Position numbers and translations under genes: made by a program | Shown: positions 25,909 through 35,905 of the stretch, in pieces | Layout: each line of letters begins with the position of its first letter | Position numbering within the stretch: the stretch's first letter is position 1 | From: JANMOK01 sp031415055 | Lineage (GTDB): Bacteria > Pseudomonadota > Alphaproteobacteria > Rhodobacterales > Rhodobacteraceae | DNA: 64,000 nucleotides | Assembly: GCA_031415055.1 (NCBI GenBank) | Contig: JANOQZ010000030.1 | Span: 1 to 64,000, forward strand | Reading direction: 5' to 3' | Notes under the pieces: model-generated | Database searches by the model: none | Told to the model about the DNA's origin: nothing | What the model saw: only the letters and a program-made list of their open reading frames with translations

Positions 25909-26829
25909 TCACACGGCCAATGGCAAATCCGACAAGCTGACACCCGCACCGGGCAAACGGTGCAGAATTTCCGGCGTTGCTTCGACCATTTCCCAAGCGC
26001 CGGGTGTGGCGAACAGCTTGCGCAGCAGGGCATTGGTGATGCCGTGACCGGCGCGAATGCCAGTGTAGCGGCCCAATATGGGCGCACCGGCCAAAGACAG
26101 GTCACCCAAAGCGTCCAGCATTTTGTGGCGCACACATTCATCGACCCTGCGGAAACCACCCGGATTGAGCACATCGGCCCCATCAACGACGATCGCATTG
26201 TCGTAACTGCCACCCAAGGCCATGCCGTTGGATTGCATCGCATCGACTTCACTTTGGCGGCAGAACGTGCGGCAATCGGCCAATTCGTGCACAAAAGCCC
26301 CGTTGGCCATGGTCAAACGACGCGATTGCGTGCCAATCGCCGCGTCAGTGAAATCGATGGAAAAGTCGATTTCCAGTGTTTCCGCCGGAACCAATGCGGC
26401 AAAAGCATCGCCAATCGTCAGCGAAACCGGTGCCAGAATGCGCAAAACGCGGGCTGGCTCGTCAAGTTGTTGAATACCGGCGCGCATGATCTCGCGCACA
26501 AAGCGCCGCGCGCTACCGTCCATAATCGGCAGTTCGGGACCATCGACTTCGACCAAAGCATTGGTGATGCCGCAACCGGCAAAGGCGGCCATCAAATGCT
26601 CGATGGTTGAAACCGAAGCACCGGCATCATTGGCGATTTTGGTGCAAAGCTGGGTGTCGCAGACGTTTTCATACAAGGCGGGAATCAGATTGTCGCGGTC
26701 GCGCAGATCGACGCGGCGAAACCAGATGCCGTGTTCGGCAGAAGCTGGGCGCACCGCAACGCGCACCGGGCGTCCGGTGTGCAAGCCAATACCCGCCATC
26801 GAAATGTTGCGTCTTACTGTCGTCTGCAC
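25909..26829 (-). CDS. lpxC: UDP-3-O-acyl-N-acetylglucosamine deacetylase LpxC
   Basis: LpxC carries out the first committed step of lipid A synthesis, a zinc-dependent deacetylation. The 306-residue protein starts QTTVRRNISMAGIGLHTGRP, has the zinc-ligand region ECVRHKMLDALGDL, and EHLMAAFAG. The start is GTG at 26829. It sits downstream of ftsZ, the usual link between division and envelope genes. Confidence 0.97.
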   Translation of the reverse strand: MQTTVRRNISMAGIGLHTGRPVRVAVRPASAEHGIWFRRVDLRDRDNLIPALYENVCDTQLCTKIANDAGASVSTIEHLMAAFAGCGITNALVEVDGPELPIMDGSARRFVREIMRAGIQQLDEPARVLRILAPVSLTIGDAFAALVPAETLEIDFSIDFTDAAIGTQSRRLTMANGAFVHELADCRTFCRQSEVDAMQSNGMALGGSYDNAIVVDGADVLNPGGFRRVDECVRHKMLDALGDLSLAGAPILGRYTGIRAGHGITNALLRKLFATPGAWEMVEATPEILHRLPGAGVSLSDLPLAV

Positions 26830-26967
26830 TTGATACTGTCCGTTGTTGCGCCCGATTCCGGGTCTGCCTTAGATAGGCATGGCTACGCTTTGACGGCAAA
26901 TGACACAACTCACGCTTTGTTGCGATTTGCTACAGGGTTGGAAACAAACAGGTTTTCCCAACATGAA

Positions 26968-26990
26968 GGGCGTCCGAATCCCGGACGCCC
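26968..26990 (-). terminator. Hairpin downstream of ftsZ
   Basis: GGGCGTCCG (26968-26976) pairs with CGGACGCCC (26982-26990) with a five-base loop. It lies ~25 bases past the ftsZ stop on the minus strand. The following T content is weak, so it may terminate only partly or separate ftsZ from lpxC expression. Confidence 0.55.
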
Positions 26991-27015
26991 CAGATATAGT
27001 TAACGGCAGGTAAAC

Positions 27016-28560
27016 TCAGTTGGCTTGCCGACGAAGGAAGGCCGGTATCTCTACTTTTTCGCGCTCATCGGCACGCAAAGTATCAGAAATCCGTGGGCTG
27101 GCGGCTTGCACCGGCGGCTGTTGGCGTGGTTGCGGCACGGTGCTGTCATCATGTCCGGTCAGTTTGTGGATCAGGCTGTTAATGGCAAAACGCATCGGTT
27201 TTTGCTCAGGTTCGGCGGGTTTTACCGCCAAAACCGGGCCAACCGGCGGCTGTGCGGGCACTTTGCTGACTGCAGCTTGTAAACGACGCAGTGCATCTGG
27301 CGATGGCTCGCCGGGCACCCGCACCAAGGGTTGCATGGTCATCGGTGCATTGTGATGGAAAGTCGGCATTGCTGTCGGCGCTTCTTGCGCCGCCAACTCT
27401 GCGCGGTTTTCCGCTGCCCGATGCGCGTCCACAAACGAGGATTGGGCAAACAAAGATTCTTCGGCACGCGCCGCTTCGGCCTGCCCCGGAACTGCGGCGT
27501 GAGTTTGATAATTGGGTTCCGCCGTGCGCAAACTTGTTTGGACCAATGGTTCGGACATCGAACGACGCGGCAACGGCTGTTCTGCCGTTCGCTCCACCGC
27601 ATCGATGCCAGTTGCCACAACCGACACCCGCATGATGCCTTGCATCGAGGAATCTAAAGTCGAACCGACGATTATATTGGCATCTGGATCCACTTCAGAG
27701 CGAATTCGATTCGCCGCTTCGTCCAATTCAAACAGGGTCAGATCGTCGCCGCCGGTGATATTGATCAGAACGCCCTTGGCACCTTTCAGCGAAATCTCGT
27801 CCAACAGCGGGTTGGCAATCGCCTTTTCGGCAGCCTTGATAGCGCGGTCTTCGCCCGAAGCTTCGCCCGTGCCCATCATCGCTTTGCCCATCTCGTCCAT
27901 CACCGAACGCACGTCGGCGAAATCGAGGTTGATGATGCCGGGGCGCACCATCAGGTCGGTCACGCCTTTGACGCCTTGATAGAGAACATCATCCGCCATC
28001 GAGAAGGCTTCGGTGAACGAGGTTTTTTCATTGGCCAGCCGGAACAGATTCTGGTTGGGAATGATGATCAGTGTATCGACGACTTTTTGCAGCGCTTCGA
28101 TGCCCTCTTCAGCCTGACGCATGCGTTTTGCGCCTTCAAACTGGAACGGTTTGGTGACAACGCCAACGGTCAAGACGCCCAATTCCCGCGCCGCTTTGGC
28201 AATGATCGGAGCGGCGCCAGTGCCAGTTCCACCCCCCATACCGGCGGTAATGAAACACATATGCGCCCCGGCCAGATGATCGACGATGGCTTCGATTGAT
28301 TCTTCGGCAGCGGCAGCACCAACCGAGGGTCGCGCACCGGCGCCCAGACCTTCGGTCACCCGTTCACCCAGTTGCAGCTTGTTATCGGCCAGTGAGTTTT
28401 GCAACGCCTGCGCGTCGGTGTTGGCAACGACGAAGGTCGCACCCTCCAGCTCCTTGGCGATCATGTTGTTGATCGCGTTCCCGCCAGCCCCGCCGACCCC
28501 AAAGACTGTGATGCGCGGCTTGAGGTCCTGCTTTTCCGGCATACGAAGATTCAAGGTCAT
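27016..28560 (-). CDS. ftsZ: Cell division protein FtsZ
   Basis: FtsZ is the tubulin-like GTPase that forms the Z ring. The GTP-binding signature GMGGGTGTGAAP and the T7 loop lie in the first ~320 residues. A long variable linker (about 330-490) and a C-terminal peptide (VEIPAFLRRQAN) for FtsA binding follow. The 514-residue length reflects the extended linker usual in Rhodobacterales. A 182-base gap separates it from ftsA. Confidence 0.98.
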   Translation of the reverse strand: MTLNLRMPEKQDLKPRITVFGVGGAGGNAINNMIAKELEGATFVVANTDAQALQNSLADNKLQLGERVTEGLGAGARPSVGAAAAEESIEAIVDHLAGAHMCFITAGMGGGTGTGAAPIIAKAARELGVLTVGVVTKPFQFEGAKRMRQAEEGIEALQKVVDTLIIIPNQNLFRLANEKTSFTEAFSMADDVLYQGVKGVTDLMVRPGIINLDFADVRSVMDEMGKAMMGTGEASGEDRAIKAAEKAIANPLLDEISLKGAKGVLINITGGDDLTLFELDEAANRIRSEVDPDANIIVGSTLDSSMQGIMRVSVVATGIDAVERTAEQPLPRRSMSEPLVQTSLRTAEPNYQTHAAVPGQAEAARAEESLFAQSSFVDAHRAAENRAELAAQEAPTAMPTFHHNAPMTMQPLVRVPGEPSPDALRRLQAAVSKVPAQPPVGPVLAVKPAEPEQKPMRFAINSLIHKLTGHDDSTVPQPRQQPPVQAASPRISDTLRADEREKVEIPAFLRRQAN

Positions 28561-28742
28561 GTTGCTGTCCGCCTGTCCGTTTTATTGGCCCGTTTCGGGC
28601 TTTGCCTGATTATCTGCTCGGAAGGCATCTTAGCCAAACGCGTCCGTTAAGTCACGAACGGACTGGCACCGACGCCCCCACATCTTGTGTCCCGCCACTA
28701 TATAGGCGCATTTCCGCTGGCAATGCACCTAGAATTTTTACC

Positions 28743-30077
28743 TCACCAATTGTCACGAAACCACCGCATGGCGCGACGCACGCGCAGAGCCCCTTTCCGG
28801 TCGGCGGGCACCTCAAAATCCCAGCATTCGTCTTGCGGATGGCTTGCGTGCAAGGCCATTCCGACCGCCGCCGAAAAGGCCGCGCCGGTCATCGCTTGCG
28901 GTAATCCGTGTATCCGCAGCGGTCGCCCGATTCGGGTTTGCCGACCCAAAATGCGGGTCGCATGCGTCTCCAACCCCGGCAGTTGACTGCCGCCGCCGGT
29001 CAGAACGATTCGCTGTCCCGGTAAGTGCTCAAAACCCGCCGCATCAAGACAGGCCCGCACATCCTCCAGTATCTCTTCAACACGCGGTCGAATCACGCCG
29101 ATCAGTTCGGCACGGCTGACTTGTCGCCTTTCGCCAGTGAATTCACCGTTCGGGTCGGGCACGTCGATCAAATCTCGGTCATCCGCCGATGTCGCAACCA
29201 CGCCGCCGTGCAAAGTCTTCAACCGCTCGGCCACCTGCACGGGCACGTGCAAAGCCTGACAAATATCCGAGGTGATATGGTCACTGCCAAGGCGGACGGC
29301 ATCGGCATAGATCATGTGGCGTTTCATAAACACCGAAACACCCGTCGTGCCGCCACCCAGATCGATACAGGCTGCGCCCAATTCCTGCTCATCCTCCAAT
29401 AGGCTGGAAAGACCGGCGGCATAGGACGCCATCGAGATACCCGACAATTCAAGATCGCAGCGCTTGATACATTGCATCAGGTTTTGCAGCGGAGCCGAAT
29501 CCACCGTCACCAAATGCATGTCGACCGCCAATTCGCTGCCGACATGGCCGCGGGGGTCGTTCAGACCGCTTTTATTGTCCAAGGTAAAATTGACTGGCAT
29601 CGCGTGTAAAACATCGCGCTCGGCCCCGTAATCGGGCAATTCGCAGGCGGCCAAGACGCGGCCGATGTCGCGCTCATCTACTTGACCATTCTCAACCTCT
29701 ACCACCCCTTCGACGCCATAGGATCGGGGTCGCCCACCGGCGAAGCACAACAACACATTGTCCACCCGCTGCTGCGCCAACTTTTGTGCCTGTTGCACAA
29801 CGGTGCGAATAGCGCGTTCGGTTTCGTCCATCGCGGAAATTTCGCCGAATTCGACGCCGCGCGACCGCGTCGTCGCCGAACCGATAACACGAAACGCATT
29901 GGCTTTTGGCAGAGTCACACCGGGATTGCCTTCACCCGTTTCGGGCGCGACGAATTGCAAAATGAAGCAGCCGACTTTTGAGCTGCCGATATCCAAAACC
30001 GCGACAATTCCACGTCTAAGCGCCGATTCGCGTCGCGCCCGCATGGCGCGCTGGCCTTCAAACAGCCGGTTCATCAT
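28743..30077 (-). CDS. ftsA: Cell division protein FtsA
   Basis: FtsA is the actin-like membrane anchor of the Z ring. The N-terminal AVLDIGSSKVGC is the phosphate-1 motif of actin-like ATPases, and IVLTGGGSQLPGL lies toward the C-terminus. A short basic C-terminal end (RRAMRWFRDNW) can act as the amphipathic membrane helix. The start ATG overlaps the ftsQ stop (ATGA). Confidence 0.97.
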   Translation of the reverse strand: MMNRLFEGQRAMRARRESALRRGIVAVLDIGSSKVGCFILQFVAPETGEGNPGVTLPKANAFRVIGSATTRSRGVEFGEISAMDETERAIRTVVQQAQKLAQQRVDNVLLCFAGGRPRSYGVEGVVEVENGQVDERDIGRVLAACELPDYGAERDVLHAMPVNFTLDNKSGLNDPRGHVGSELAVDMHLVTVDSAPLQNLMQCIKRCDLELSGISMASYAAGLSSLLEDEQELGAACIDLGGGTTGVSVFMKRHMIYADAVRLGSDHITSDICQALHVPVQVAERLKTLHGGVVATSADDRDLIDVPDPNGEFTGERRQVSRAELIGVIRPRVEEILEDVRACLDAAGFEHLPGQRIVLTGGGSQLPGLETHATRILGRQTRIGRPLRIHGLPQAMTGAAFSAAVGMALHASHPQDECWDFEVPADRKGALRVRRAMRWFRDNW

Positions 30078-30946
30078 GTATCTTCCCCCGGAATATCGGC
30101 CCTGATCCGGCGCAATTCCATCACTGCTTGGTCTGACAAGCGCAGCACAGGCCGTCGCGCATCGCGCATATCGACGATGCGAATATCGCGCGACATCAGG
30201 TCATGCGCTTGGTCCAGCGCCAGCACCCGCTCCAGCGCCGCACGCGGGTTGTCCTCGGGCAGAGCGATGATCACGTCTTGGTCTAAAATGACGTCCCAGC
30301 GCCGCTCGCCTTGCCGAACAAAGCCGCGAATGCGCGGCGACAATGCGCCGGAAGCCGCCATCAGCATTTGCGCCTCGGCCACTGCTTGGGGCGCACCATC
30401 ACCGGCAATCAACAGCAAATCGCTGCGCAAACCGCGTGCGGCCAATCTTGCAACACGGAACCCTTCGCCATCTACCAAATCCAACCCGTCACCGTGCCGC
30501 CAAACCGCCACCGGGGTTCGTTCGGTAATGGCGATTTCCAATATCCCATCGGTGCGCACCCGAACCGTGGCCGAATGCACCGCGTCAATGCCTTGAACGC
30601 GCTGGCGCAACGCAATCACATCCAAATCCAGCGACGAGATGGGGATATCGACCGATGCCACTTCCAAAATCTGCTTGCGCAGGTCTTCGGAAACGCCGGG
30701 AACGGCAATGTCGCGCACCGCCAATTCAGGGATTCCGGCGACAGTGTTGCGCATTTCGGTGGCTTTTGCCGCAATATTGGCCCGAATTTCAGCGTTTCCG
30801 GCAACAGTCCAAACCACCAGGGCCAGCGCAGTGAATGGCGGCCCGTATTTGCAGATCAGCCGCACCGAAGGACGCAGCCACAACCGTTGCAGCCGATAGC
30901 GCAACCGCGAGGGTGACGGGTCATGCCCAACGGGGACGGGCAACAT
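30074..30946 (-). CDS. ftsQ: Cell division protein FtsQ
   Basis: FtsQ is a bitopic divisome protein linking early and late division proteins. The ATG at 30946 (MLPVPVGHDPSPSRLRYRL) gives 290 residues: a cytoplasmic basic N-terminus, one membrane helix near residues 40-55, a POTRA domain and a beta domain (RTPVAVWRHGDGLDLVDGEG). The gene is 14 bases after ddl and overlaps ftsA by four bases. Confidence 0.95.
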   Translation of the reverse strand: MLPVPVGHDPSPSRLRYRLQRLWLRPSVRLICKYGPPFTALALVVWTVAGNAEIRANIAAKATEMRNTVAGIPELAVRDIAVPGVSEDLRKQILEVASVDIPISSLDLDVIALRQRVQGIDAVHSATVRVRTDGILEIAITERTPVAVWRHGDGLDLVDGEGFRVARLAARGLRSDLLLIAGDGAPQAVAEAQMLMAASGALSPRIRGFVRQGERRWDVILDQDVIIALPEDNPRAALERVLALDQAHDLMSRDIRIVDMRDARRPVLRLSDQAVMELRRIRADIPGEDT

Positions 30947-30960
30947 ATCTCTGTGAATGG

Positions 30961-31875
30961 CTATCTCGCGCAACTGGCATCCTCCACCATCCAAGTCATC
31001 AACTGGCCGAATGTGATGCCACAAAAGGCCGCCTGTTCGGGCACCAGCGAAGTTGGCGTCATCCCCGGTTGGGTGTTGGTTTCCAGCAAGATCAAGCCTT
31101 TGAGACCAAGCGTCTCATCCCAACGCAGGTCAGTGCGACTAACAGCGCGACAGCCCAATGCTTGATGCGCCGTCAGCGAATAGTCCAAGCAGGCTTGAAA
31201 AATCTCGCTTGGAACTTTGGCCGGAACCTCGTGCCGCGAACCGCCGGGCGCATATTTGGCGTGGTAATCATACCAGCCGTCGGTGATGATATCGGTCACG
31301 GTTAGCGCCCGCTCGCCCATGACGGAAACCGTCAATTCGCGGCCGGCGACAAATTTTTCCACCATCAATGTTTCCGGCGCGTCCGCGGCCAGTGGCGCAA
31401 ACCGGTTAGCGCCTTCGGGCACGATATAGACGCCGACCGACGAGCCTTCGTTATAGGGTTTCACCACATAGGGTGGCGGCATCGGGTGGGATTTGCGGAT
31501 GATTTCGGACGGAAAAAGTCCGCTTTCCGCGACCGGCAGCCCGTGCCGACGATAGACCGCTTTGGTCTTTTCTTTGTCCATCGCCAAGGCCGAGGCCAGC
31601 ACGCCGGAATGCGTATAAGGAATGCGCAGCCATTCCAGCATGCCTTGCACGCAGCCATCTTCGCCCCAGCGACCGTGCAATGCATTGAAAACCACATCTG
31701 GCTTGGCGTCGCGCAGCCGCTCGCACAGGTCGAAACCTGCGTCGATCTCGGTAACGTCATACCCTTCCGCCCGCAACGCCGCCGTGCATTCGCGGCCCGA
31801 GACAAGCGAGACCTCCCGCTCGGCCGATGGGCCGCCTTTCAGCAACGCGATGCGGGGCTTTGTCCTGCTCGACAT
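30961..31875 (-). CDS. ddl: D-alanine--D-alanine ligase
   Basis: This ATP-grasp enzyme makes the D-Ala-D-Ala dipeptide for peptidoglycan. The 304-residue protein has LKGGPSAEREVSLVSG at the N-terminus, NALHGRWGEDGCVQGML for substrate binding and ILLETNTQPGMTPTSLVPEQA at the C-terminus, where Mg ligands lie. The position between murB and ftsQ is standard. Confidence 0.97.
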   Translation of the reverse strand: MSSRTKPRIALLKGGPSAEREVSLVSGRECTAALRAEGYDVTEIDAGFDLCERLRDAKPDVVFNALHGRWGEDGCVQGMLEWLRIPYTHSGVLASALAMDKEKTKAVYRRHGLPVAESGLFPSEIIRKSHPMPPPYVVKPYNEGSSVGVYIVPEGANRFAPLAADAPETLMVEKFVAGRELTVSVMGERALTVTDIITDGWYDYHAKYAPGGSRHEVPAKVPSEIFQACLDYSLTAHQALGCRAVSRTDLRWDETLGLKGLILLETNTQPGMTPTSLVPEQAAFCGITFGQLMTWMVEDASCAR

Positions 31876-31924
31876 GCCCGCCTCTTTCCGCCCGCCTTAT
31901 TTGGCTGGTGCGGCTATCATGCGC

Positions 31925-32848
31925 TTAGGCGGGATCGCCCTCGCGCAAGATTTCCCATTCTAACGTTATCCCGCTGGATTCGTATACCTTTTTCCGCACC
32001 AATTCGCCAAGATTTTCCAGATCGGCGCTGGTTGCGTCGCCGGTATTGACCAAAAAGTTGGCATGCATCGGCGACATTTGCGCCCCGCCCAAAGTTGCGC
32101 CCTTCATTCCCGCATCCTCAATCAGCTTCCACGCCTTCAGATCGTGCACATCATCGGCCTTGCCGGTGGAGGAAAACCCCGCCGGATTGCGGAAGGTCGA
32201 GCCGCAGGACCGGTCTTTCACCGGTTGGGTGGCCGCACGTTTTTCCAATGCGAGTTCCATTTTTTGGGCGATTTTCGCCGGGTCGCCGGGGGTACCTTTT
32301 AGGGTGGCGGCGACGATGATTGCGCCCTCGGGCAGGTTTGAATGGCGATAAGTGAACTGTGCTTCGGCCCCTGACAAAGTTTGGAACGTTCCAAATCTGG
32401 TGACAATGTCGATACTCTCGCACACATCCGCCACGTAAACCCCGTAACACCCCGCATTCATCTTCACCGCCCCGCCGACGGTGCCGGGAATGGTGCGCAG
32501 AAAAGCCAGGTCGATCCCCGCCTCGGCCGCGTTGCGGGCGACATGGGCGTCCAGCGCGGCGGCCCCGACTTTGACGCGGTTACCTGTCAGCACCTCGATC
32601 CCGGCAAACGCCCGCCCCAGCCGGATGACAATCCCGCGAACACCGCCGTCGCGGATGATGATGTTGGAACATACCCCAACCGGCAGAATGTTCGTTTTGG
32701 TGTCGGTATTGGCAAGAAAATGTTGCAAATCTGCAAGGTCGGCGGGCTGGAACAGCCATTCCGCAGGCCCACCAGTGCGCAGCCATGACAGGTCGGACAT
32801 CGGGCGATTGGGGGTTAGGGTGCCGCGAACAGCGGGAAGCGTGCTCAC
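31925..32848 (-). CDS. murB: UDP-N-acetylenolpyruvoylglucosamine reductase MurB
   Basis: MurB is a flavoenzyme that reduces UDP-GlcNAc-enolpyruvate to UDP-MurNAc. The FAD-binding domain has LSWLRTGGPAEWL and LPVGVCSNIIIRDGGVRG; the catalytic serine lies in DRSCGSTFRNP. The start is GTG at 32848 (MSTLPAVRGTLTPNRP), overlapping the stop of the upstream unknown gene by four bases (GTGA), so it is translationally coupled to that gene instead of to murC. Confidence 0.97.
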   Translation of the reverse strand: MSTLPAVRGTLTPNRPMSDLSWLRTGGPAEWLFQPADLADLQHFLANTDTKTNILPVGVCSNIIIRDGGVRGIVIRLGRAFAGIEVLTGNRVKVGAAALDAHVARNAAEAGIDLAFLRTIPGTVGGAVKMNAGCYGVYVADVCESIDIVTRFGTFQTLSGAEAQFTYRHSNLPEGAIIVAATLKGTPGDPAKIAQKMELALEKRAATQPVKDRSCGSTFRNPAGFSSTGKADDVHDLKAWKLIEDAGMKGATLGGAQMSPMHANFLVNTGDATSADLENLGELVRKKVYESSGITLEWEILREGDPA

Positions 32849-34524
32849 GTTATTCCGTCAATCTTGTCAATTAGCTTGCCAATCCATTCTATCAATCCGA
32901 ATAGATTTTTGGCCGAACCAAACGTCTTAGCCAACCATTCCAATGCTTCCCGAAAGTCCTTGCCAACTTGCTTAGCGCGCAGGGTGTAGCGGGCGACCGT
33001 TACACTCATTTGTCCGCTCTTTTTCGCGAATTCTCGCTCAAGCTCTATTTTGACCGATGGGTCACTCGTCGTGGCAATCCCGCGTACTATTCGTGCCAAC
33101 TCGTCGCGCAGACTTTTCAGTATTGCCAAGTCTTCCTCGGCCAACGGAACAAAATTTTCTCCATTGGCCTTGCCGATCCGTGCAATCGCGCGATCCAACA
33201 AATCAAGAATATCTTGTGGCTTTTCGTTCGGAGCCAAGGCAAGAGTTTCCAGCGGTTTGATACGAACGAGGCTGGCCGCGAAATGCGCCCGCGTAAGGCC
33301 AAGCATCGTGCCAACCAATCGGTCGAGCCTTTTGGCCATCGGATCACCAAGGCCCATGCGGCAGCCGTCATCCAGACTGTAGTCCTGCAAAGTAGCGCCG
33401 TAGTCGATTAGTAACCCAACGCGCAAATGCTGCATTTGCCGAGATCGGCCGAGTTCCATGAGAATACTATTCAAACAAGCGGAGACCTCGCCCGCGCCTT
33501 GTCTGGGCACTTGGGCGCTGGAAATCGCAGTTCGAAAATCTTCGATGCTTGTCACGAGTTCGTCGGCGTCATCCAAAAATTTCGCGAGTCTGGCTGGGTC
33601 GCGCAGATGCCGGATGTCTTCCTCGAACGCGACCATCACCATGAGGTTGCGGATCGAGTCGAAAGTGAAATCAGCGAATGCCGCTTTGAGTAGGTCGGAA
33701 TCGAGGACTTTGGCTACTTCGGCCTCGCTCCGGTACCTTTTAACAATGCCCGCAATCATCCCATTCACATGATCCTCACCCATTTCCCAGTCCTTCGACG
33801 GGATCAGCGCGATTTCGGTGAGCATGTCGATGTTCTGCGGGCGACCGTCGAGGATGGCTTGGTACCATTCTATCCAGAAAGACCAATCATTTTCGGCGAA
33901 TTGCCAAGATTTTTTTATCGATGGCCAAATATGCGCAAAGACTGAACTTTCGCCATGCCAAAGAGGAGTAATCATCGGGTCAGTCTTCGATTCTATCAGT
34001 TTAATGTCGCTTGCAAGCGAGTTCCAAATGGAAGCGCCACTAAATTGTGATGCCGCGTGAACGCCGTTCACACAGGAAATTACCATCTCATCATTTCCAG
34101 GATACGCAGAAGATAAGTAACGTAAGTAGGCCAAAGCATTTTCGGCGGCACCGTAAGTTGCACGCGCCGCATTTTTTCCAGAATATGGTTGAGGATACTT
34201 AATTTGTCGCAATGCGTCGGAGGCGATATCTAATGCATCGTGAAGTTTGTTTTCTTCGATACGCTCATGGAACACGACAAAAACAATTAATATTGCCCGC
34301 AAGTGAGGCAAGAAATTGGAAACGTCATTCTTTTTTACCTGCGATGCCCATAAGTGCGGTAGTGCGCGCAAAGCTGTACGAGCAACAAGTAATAAAGAAT
34401 ACCGGGAAGGTCGAGAAATCAACCAAACACGCAGTCTTTCGGAGTCGAATGCATTTGGTTTTGCGACACCGGCGGGAACGACAAATTCAATTTCAATGCT
34501 TTCCTCGATTGGATCTTTAGCCAT
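32845..34524 (-). CDS. Unknown ~560-residue protein inserted in the division operon
   Basis: I cannot name this protein. From an upstream in-frame ATG at 34539 it would be 564 residues; I prefer the ATG at 34524 (MAKDPIEESIEIEF). A characteristic block lies at about residues 216-255: WSFWIEWYQAILDGRP, then EIALIPSKDWEMGEDHV. The N-terminal half is helix-rich, and the C-terminus ends with an amphipathic stretch (LFGLIEWIGKLIDKID). There is no signal peptide or clear membrane span. The start overlaps murC by eight bases and the stop overlaps murB by four, so it is embedded in the operon. A hand-counted 60-base line (34081-34140) is only 40% GC, which points to acquisition. Many Rhodobacterales have just a short DUF2484 gene here. 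Confidence 0.85.
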   Translation of the reverse strand: MAKDPIEESIEIEFVVPAGVAKPNAFDSERLRVWLISRPSRYSLLLVARTALRALPHLWASQVKKNDVSNFLPHLRAILIVFVVFHERIEENKLHDALDIASDALRQIKYPQPYSGKNAARATYGAAENALAYLRYLSSAYPGNDEMVISCVNGVHAASQFSGASIWNSLASDIKLIESKTDPMITPLWHGESSVFAHIWPSIKKSWQFAENDWSFWIEWYQAILDGRPQNIDMLTEIALIPSKDWEMGEDHVNGMIAGIVKRYRSEAEVAKVLDSDLLKAAFADFTFDSIRNLMVMVAFEEDIRHLRDPARLAKFLDDADELVTSIEDFRTAISSAQVPRQGAGEVSACLNSILMELGRSRQMQHLRVGLLIDYGATLQDYSLDDGCRMGLGDPMAKRLDRLVGTMLGLTRAHFAASLVRIKPLETLALAPNEKPQDILDLLDRAIARIGKANGENFVPLAEEDLAILKSLRDELARIVRGIATTSDPSVKIELEREFAKKSGQMSVTVARYTLRAKQVGKDFREALEWLAKTFGSAKNLFGLIEWIGKLIDKIDGIT

Positions 34525-35905
34525 TTTCCACCAAGCCATGCGCCCAATAGGTTATCGTCCCGGCCCCCAGACACACCACTATATCCCCCGGCCTCGCCTC
34601 GGCCACTACCAACGCCGCTAGCCCGGCTTCATCCTCCAAAGCCAACGCCCGGCGATGCCCATGCGCCACCAGCCCGGCCACCAACGCGTCCCGCGAAGCC
34701 CCCGCAATCGCCGCCTCTCCCGCCGAATAGACATTGGCAATCGCCACGACATCGGCGTCGTTAAAGCAGGCGCAGAACTCCTCGAACAAATCGTGCAGGC
34801 GGCTATAGCGATGCGGCTGATGCACTGCGATGACCCGGCCCTTGGTCGATTGTCGCGCGGCCCGCAGAACCGCAGCAATCTCCACCGGATGATGCCCGTA
34901 ATCGTCGATGATCGTCACATCATTCCACTCACCCACGCGGGTAAACCGCCGGTTCACCCCGCCGAATCCGGCAAAGCCGCGTTTGATATCCGCCGCCGAA
35001 ATCCCCAGATGCCGCGCTACAGCCACAGCCGACAAAGCGTTGGAAACGTTGTGATCCCCCGGCATTGGCAGCACGCAGCCGTCAATCCGCGCACCCTCGG
35101 CCTGCAGCACCACATCAAAATGCGCCCTGCCATCTGCATAGGTCAGGTTTCCTGCCCTAACATCCGCCTGTTTGTTAAACCCATAGGTCACCACGCGGCG
35201 ATCATGGATACGTCCGACCAAAGCCAAAACCTCGGGGTGATCGGTGCAGCAGATCGCCAACCCATAGAACGGAATGTTTGAGACAAACGTATGAAACGCC
35301 TCGCGCACCGCATCAAACGAGCCGTAATGGTCCAGATGTTCGGGGTCGATGTTGGTGACGATGGCGATGGTGGCGGGCAGTTTGGTGAACGTGCCGTCGC
35401 TTTCGTCTGCCTCGACCACCATCCATTCGCCCTCGCCCATTCGCGCGTTCGAGCCATAGGCATGGATGATGCCGCCGTTGATCACCGTCGGATCGATGCC
35501 GCCAGCATCTAGCAAGGCCGCCACCATCGAGGTTGTTGTCGTTTTGCCATGCGTGCCGGCCACCGCCACGTTGGATTTCAGCCGCATCAACTCCGCCAGC
35601 ATCTCGGCCCGCCGCACAACCGGCAATTTGCGCCGCCGCGCCTCGTCCAATTCGGCATTACCCGGTTTGATCGCGCTCGACATCACCACCACATCGCAAC
35701 CATCGAGGTTGGACGCTTTCTGGCCGATGAACACCGTCGCGCCCAGTTTCTCCAACCGTTCGGTGATTTTCGAAGCTTTCAGATCCGACCCCTGAACTTG
35801 ATAACCATAGGTGAGCAACACTTCGGCGATGCCCGACATGCCAATCCCGCCGATGCCGGAAAAGTGGATTGGGCCAATATCGACGGGCAGGCGGGTTGCA
35901 TTCAT
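34517..35905 (-). CDS. murC: UDP-N-acetylmuramate--L-alanine ligase MurC
   Basis: MurC adds L-Ala to UDP-MurNAc. The 462-residue Mur ligase has the N-terminal HFSGIGGIGMSGIAEVL, the ATP loop AGTHGKTTTTSMVA and DDYGHHPVEI. Start ATG at 35905 overlaps the murG stop by four bases. The normal murC-murB neighbourhood is interrupted by the unknown gene. Confidence 0.98.
   Translation of the reverse strand: MNATRLPVDIGPIHFSGIGGIGMSGIAEVLLTYGYQVQGSDLKASKITERLEKLGATVFIGQKASNLDGCDVVVMSSAIKPGNAELDEARRRKLPVVRRAEMLAELMRLKSNVAVAGTHGKTTTTSMVAALLDAGGIDPTVINGGIIHAYGSNARMGEGEWMVVEADESDGTFTKLPATIAIVTNIDPEHLDHYGSFDAVREAFHTFVSNIPFYGLAICCTDHPEVLALVGRIHDRRVVTYGFNKQADVRAGNLTYADGRAHFDVVLQAEGARIDGCVLPMPGDHNVSNALSAVAVARHLGISAADIKRGFAGFGGVNRRFTRVGEWNDVTIIDDYGHHPVEIAAVLRAARQSTKGRVIAVHQPHRYSRLHDLFEEFCACFNDADVVAIANVYSAGEAAIAGASRDALVAGLVAHGHRRALALEDEAGLAALVVAEARPGDIVVCLGAGTITYWAHGLVENG

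Noticed and set aside
27000..27014. TTAA-N7-TAAA site near the ftsZ stop
   Set aside because: One mismatch to the CtrA box and positioned downstream of a gene end; not convincing.
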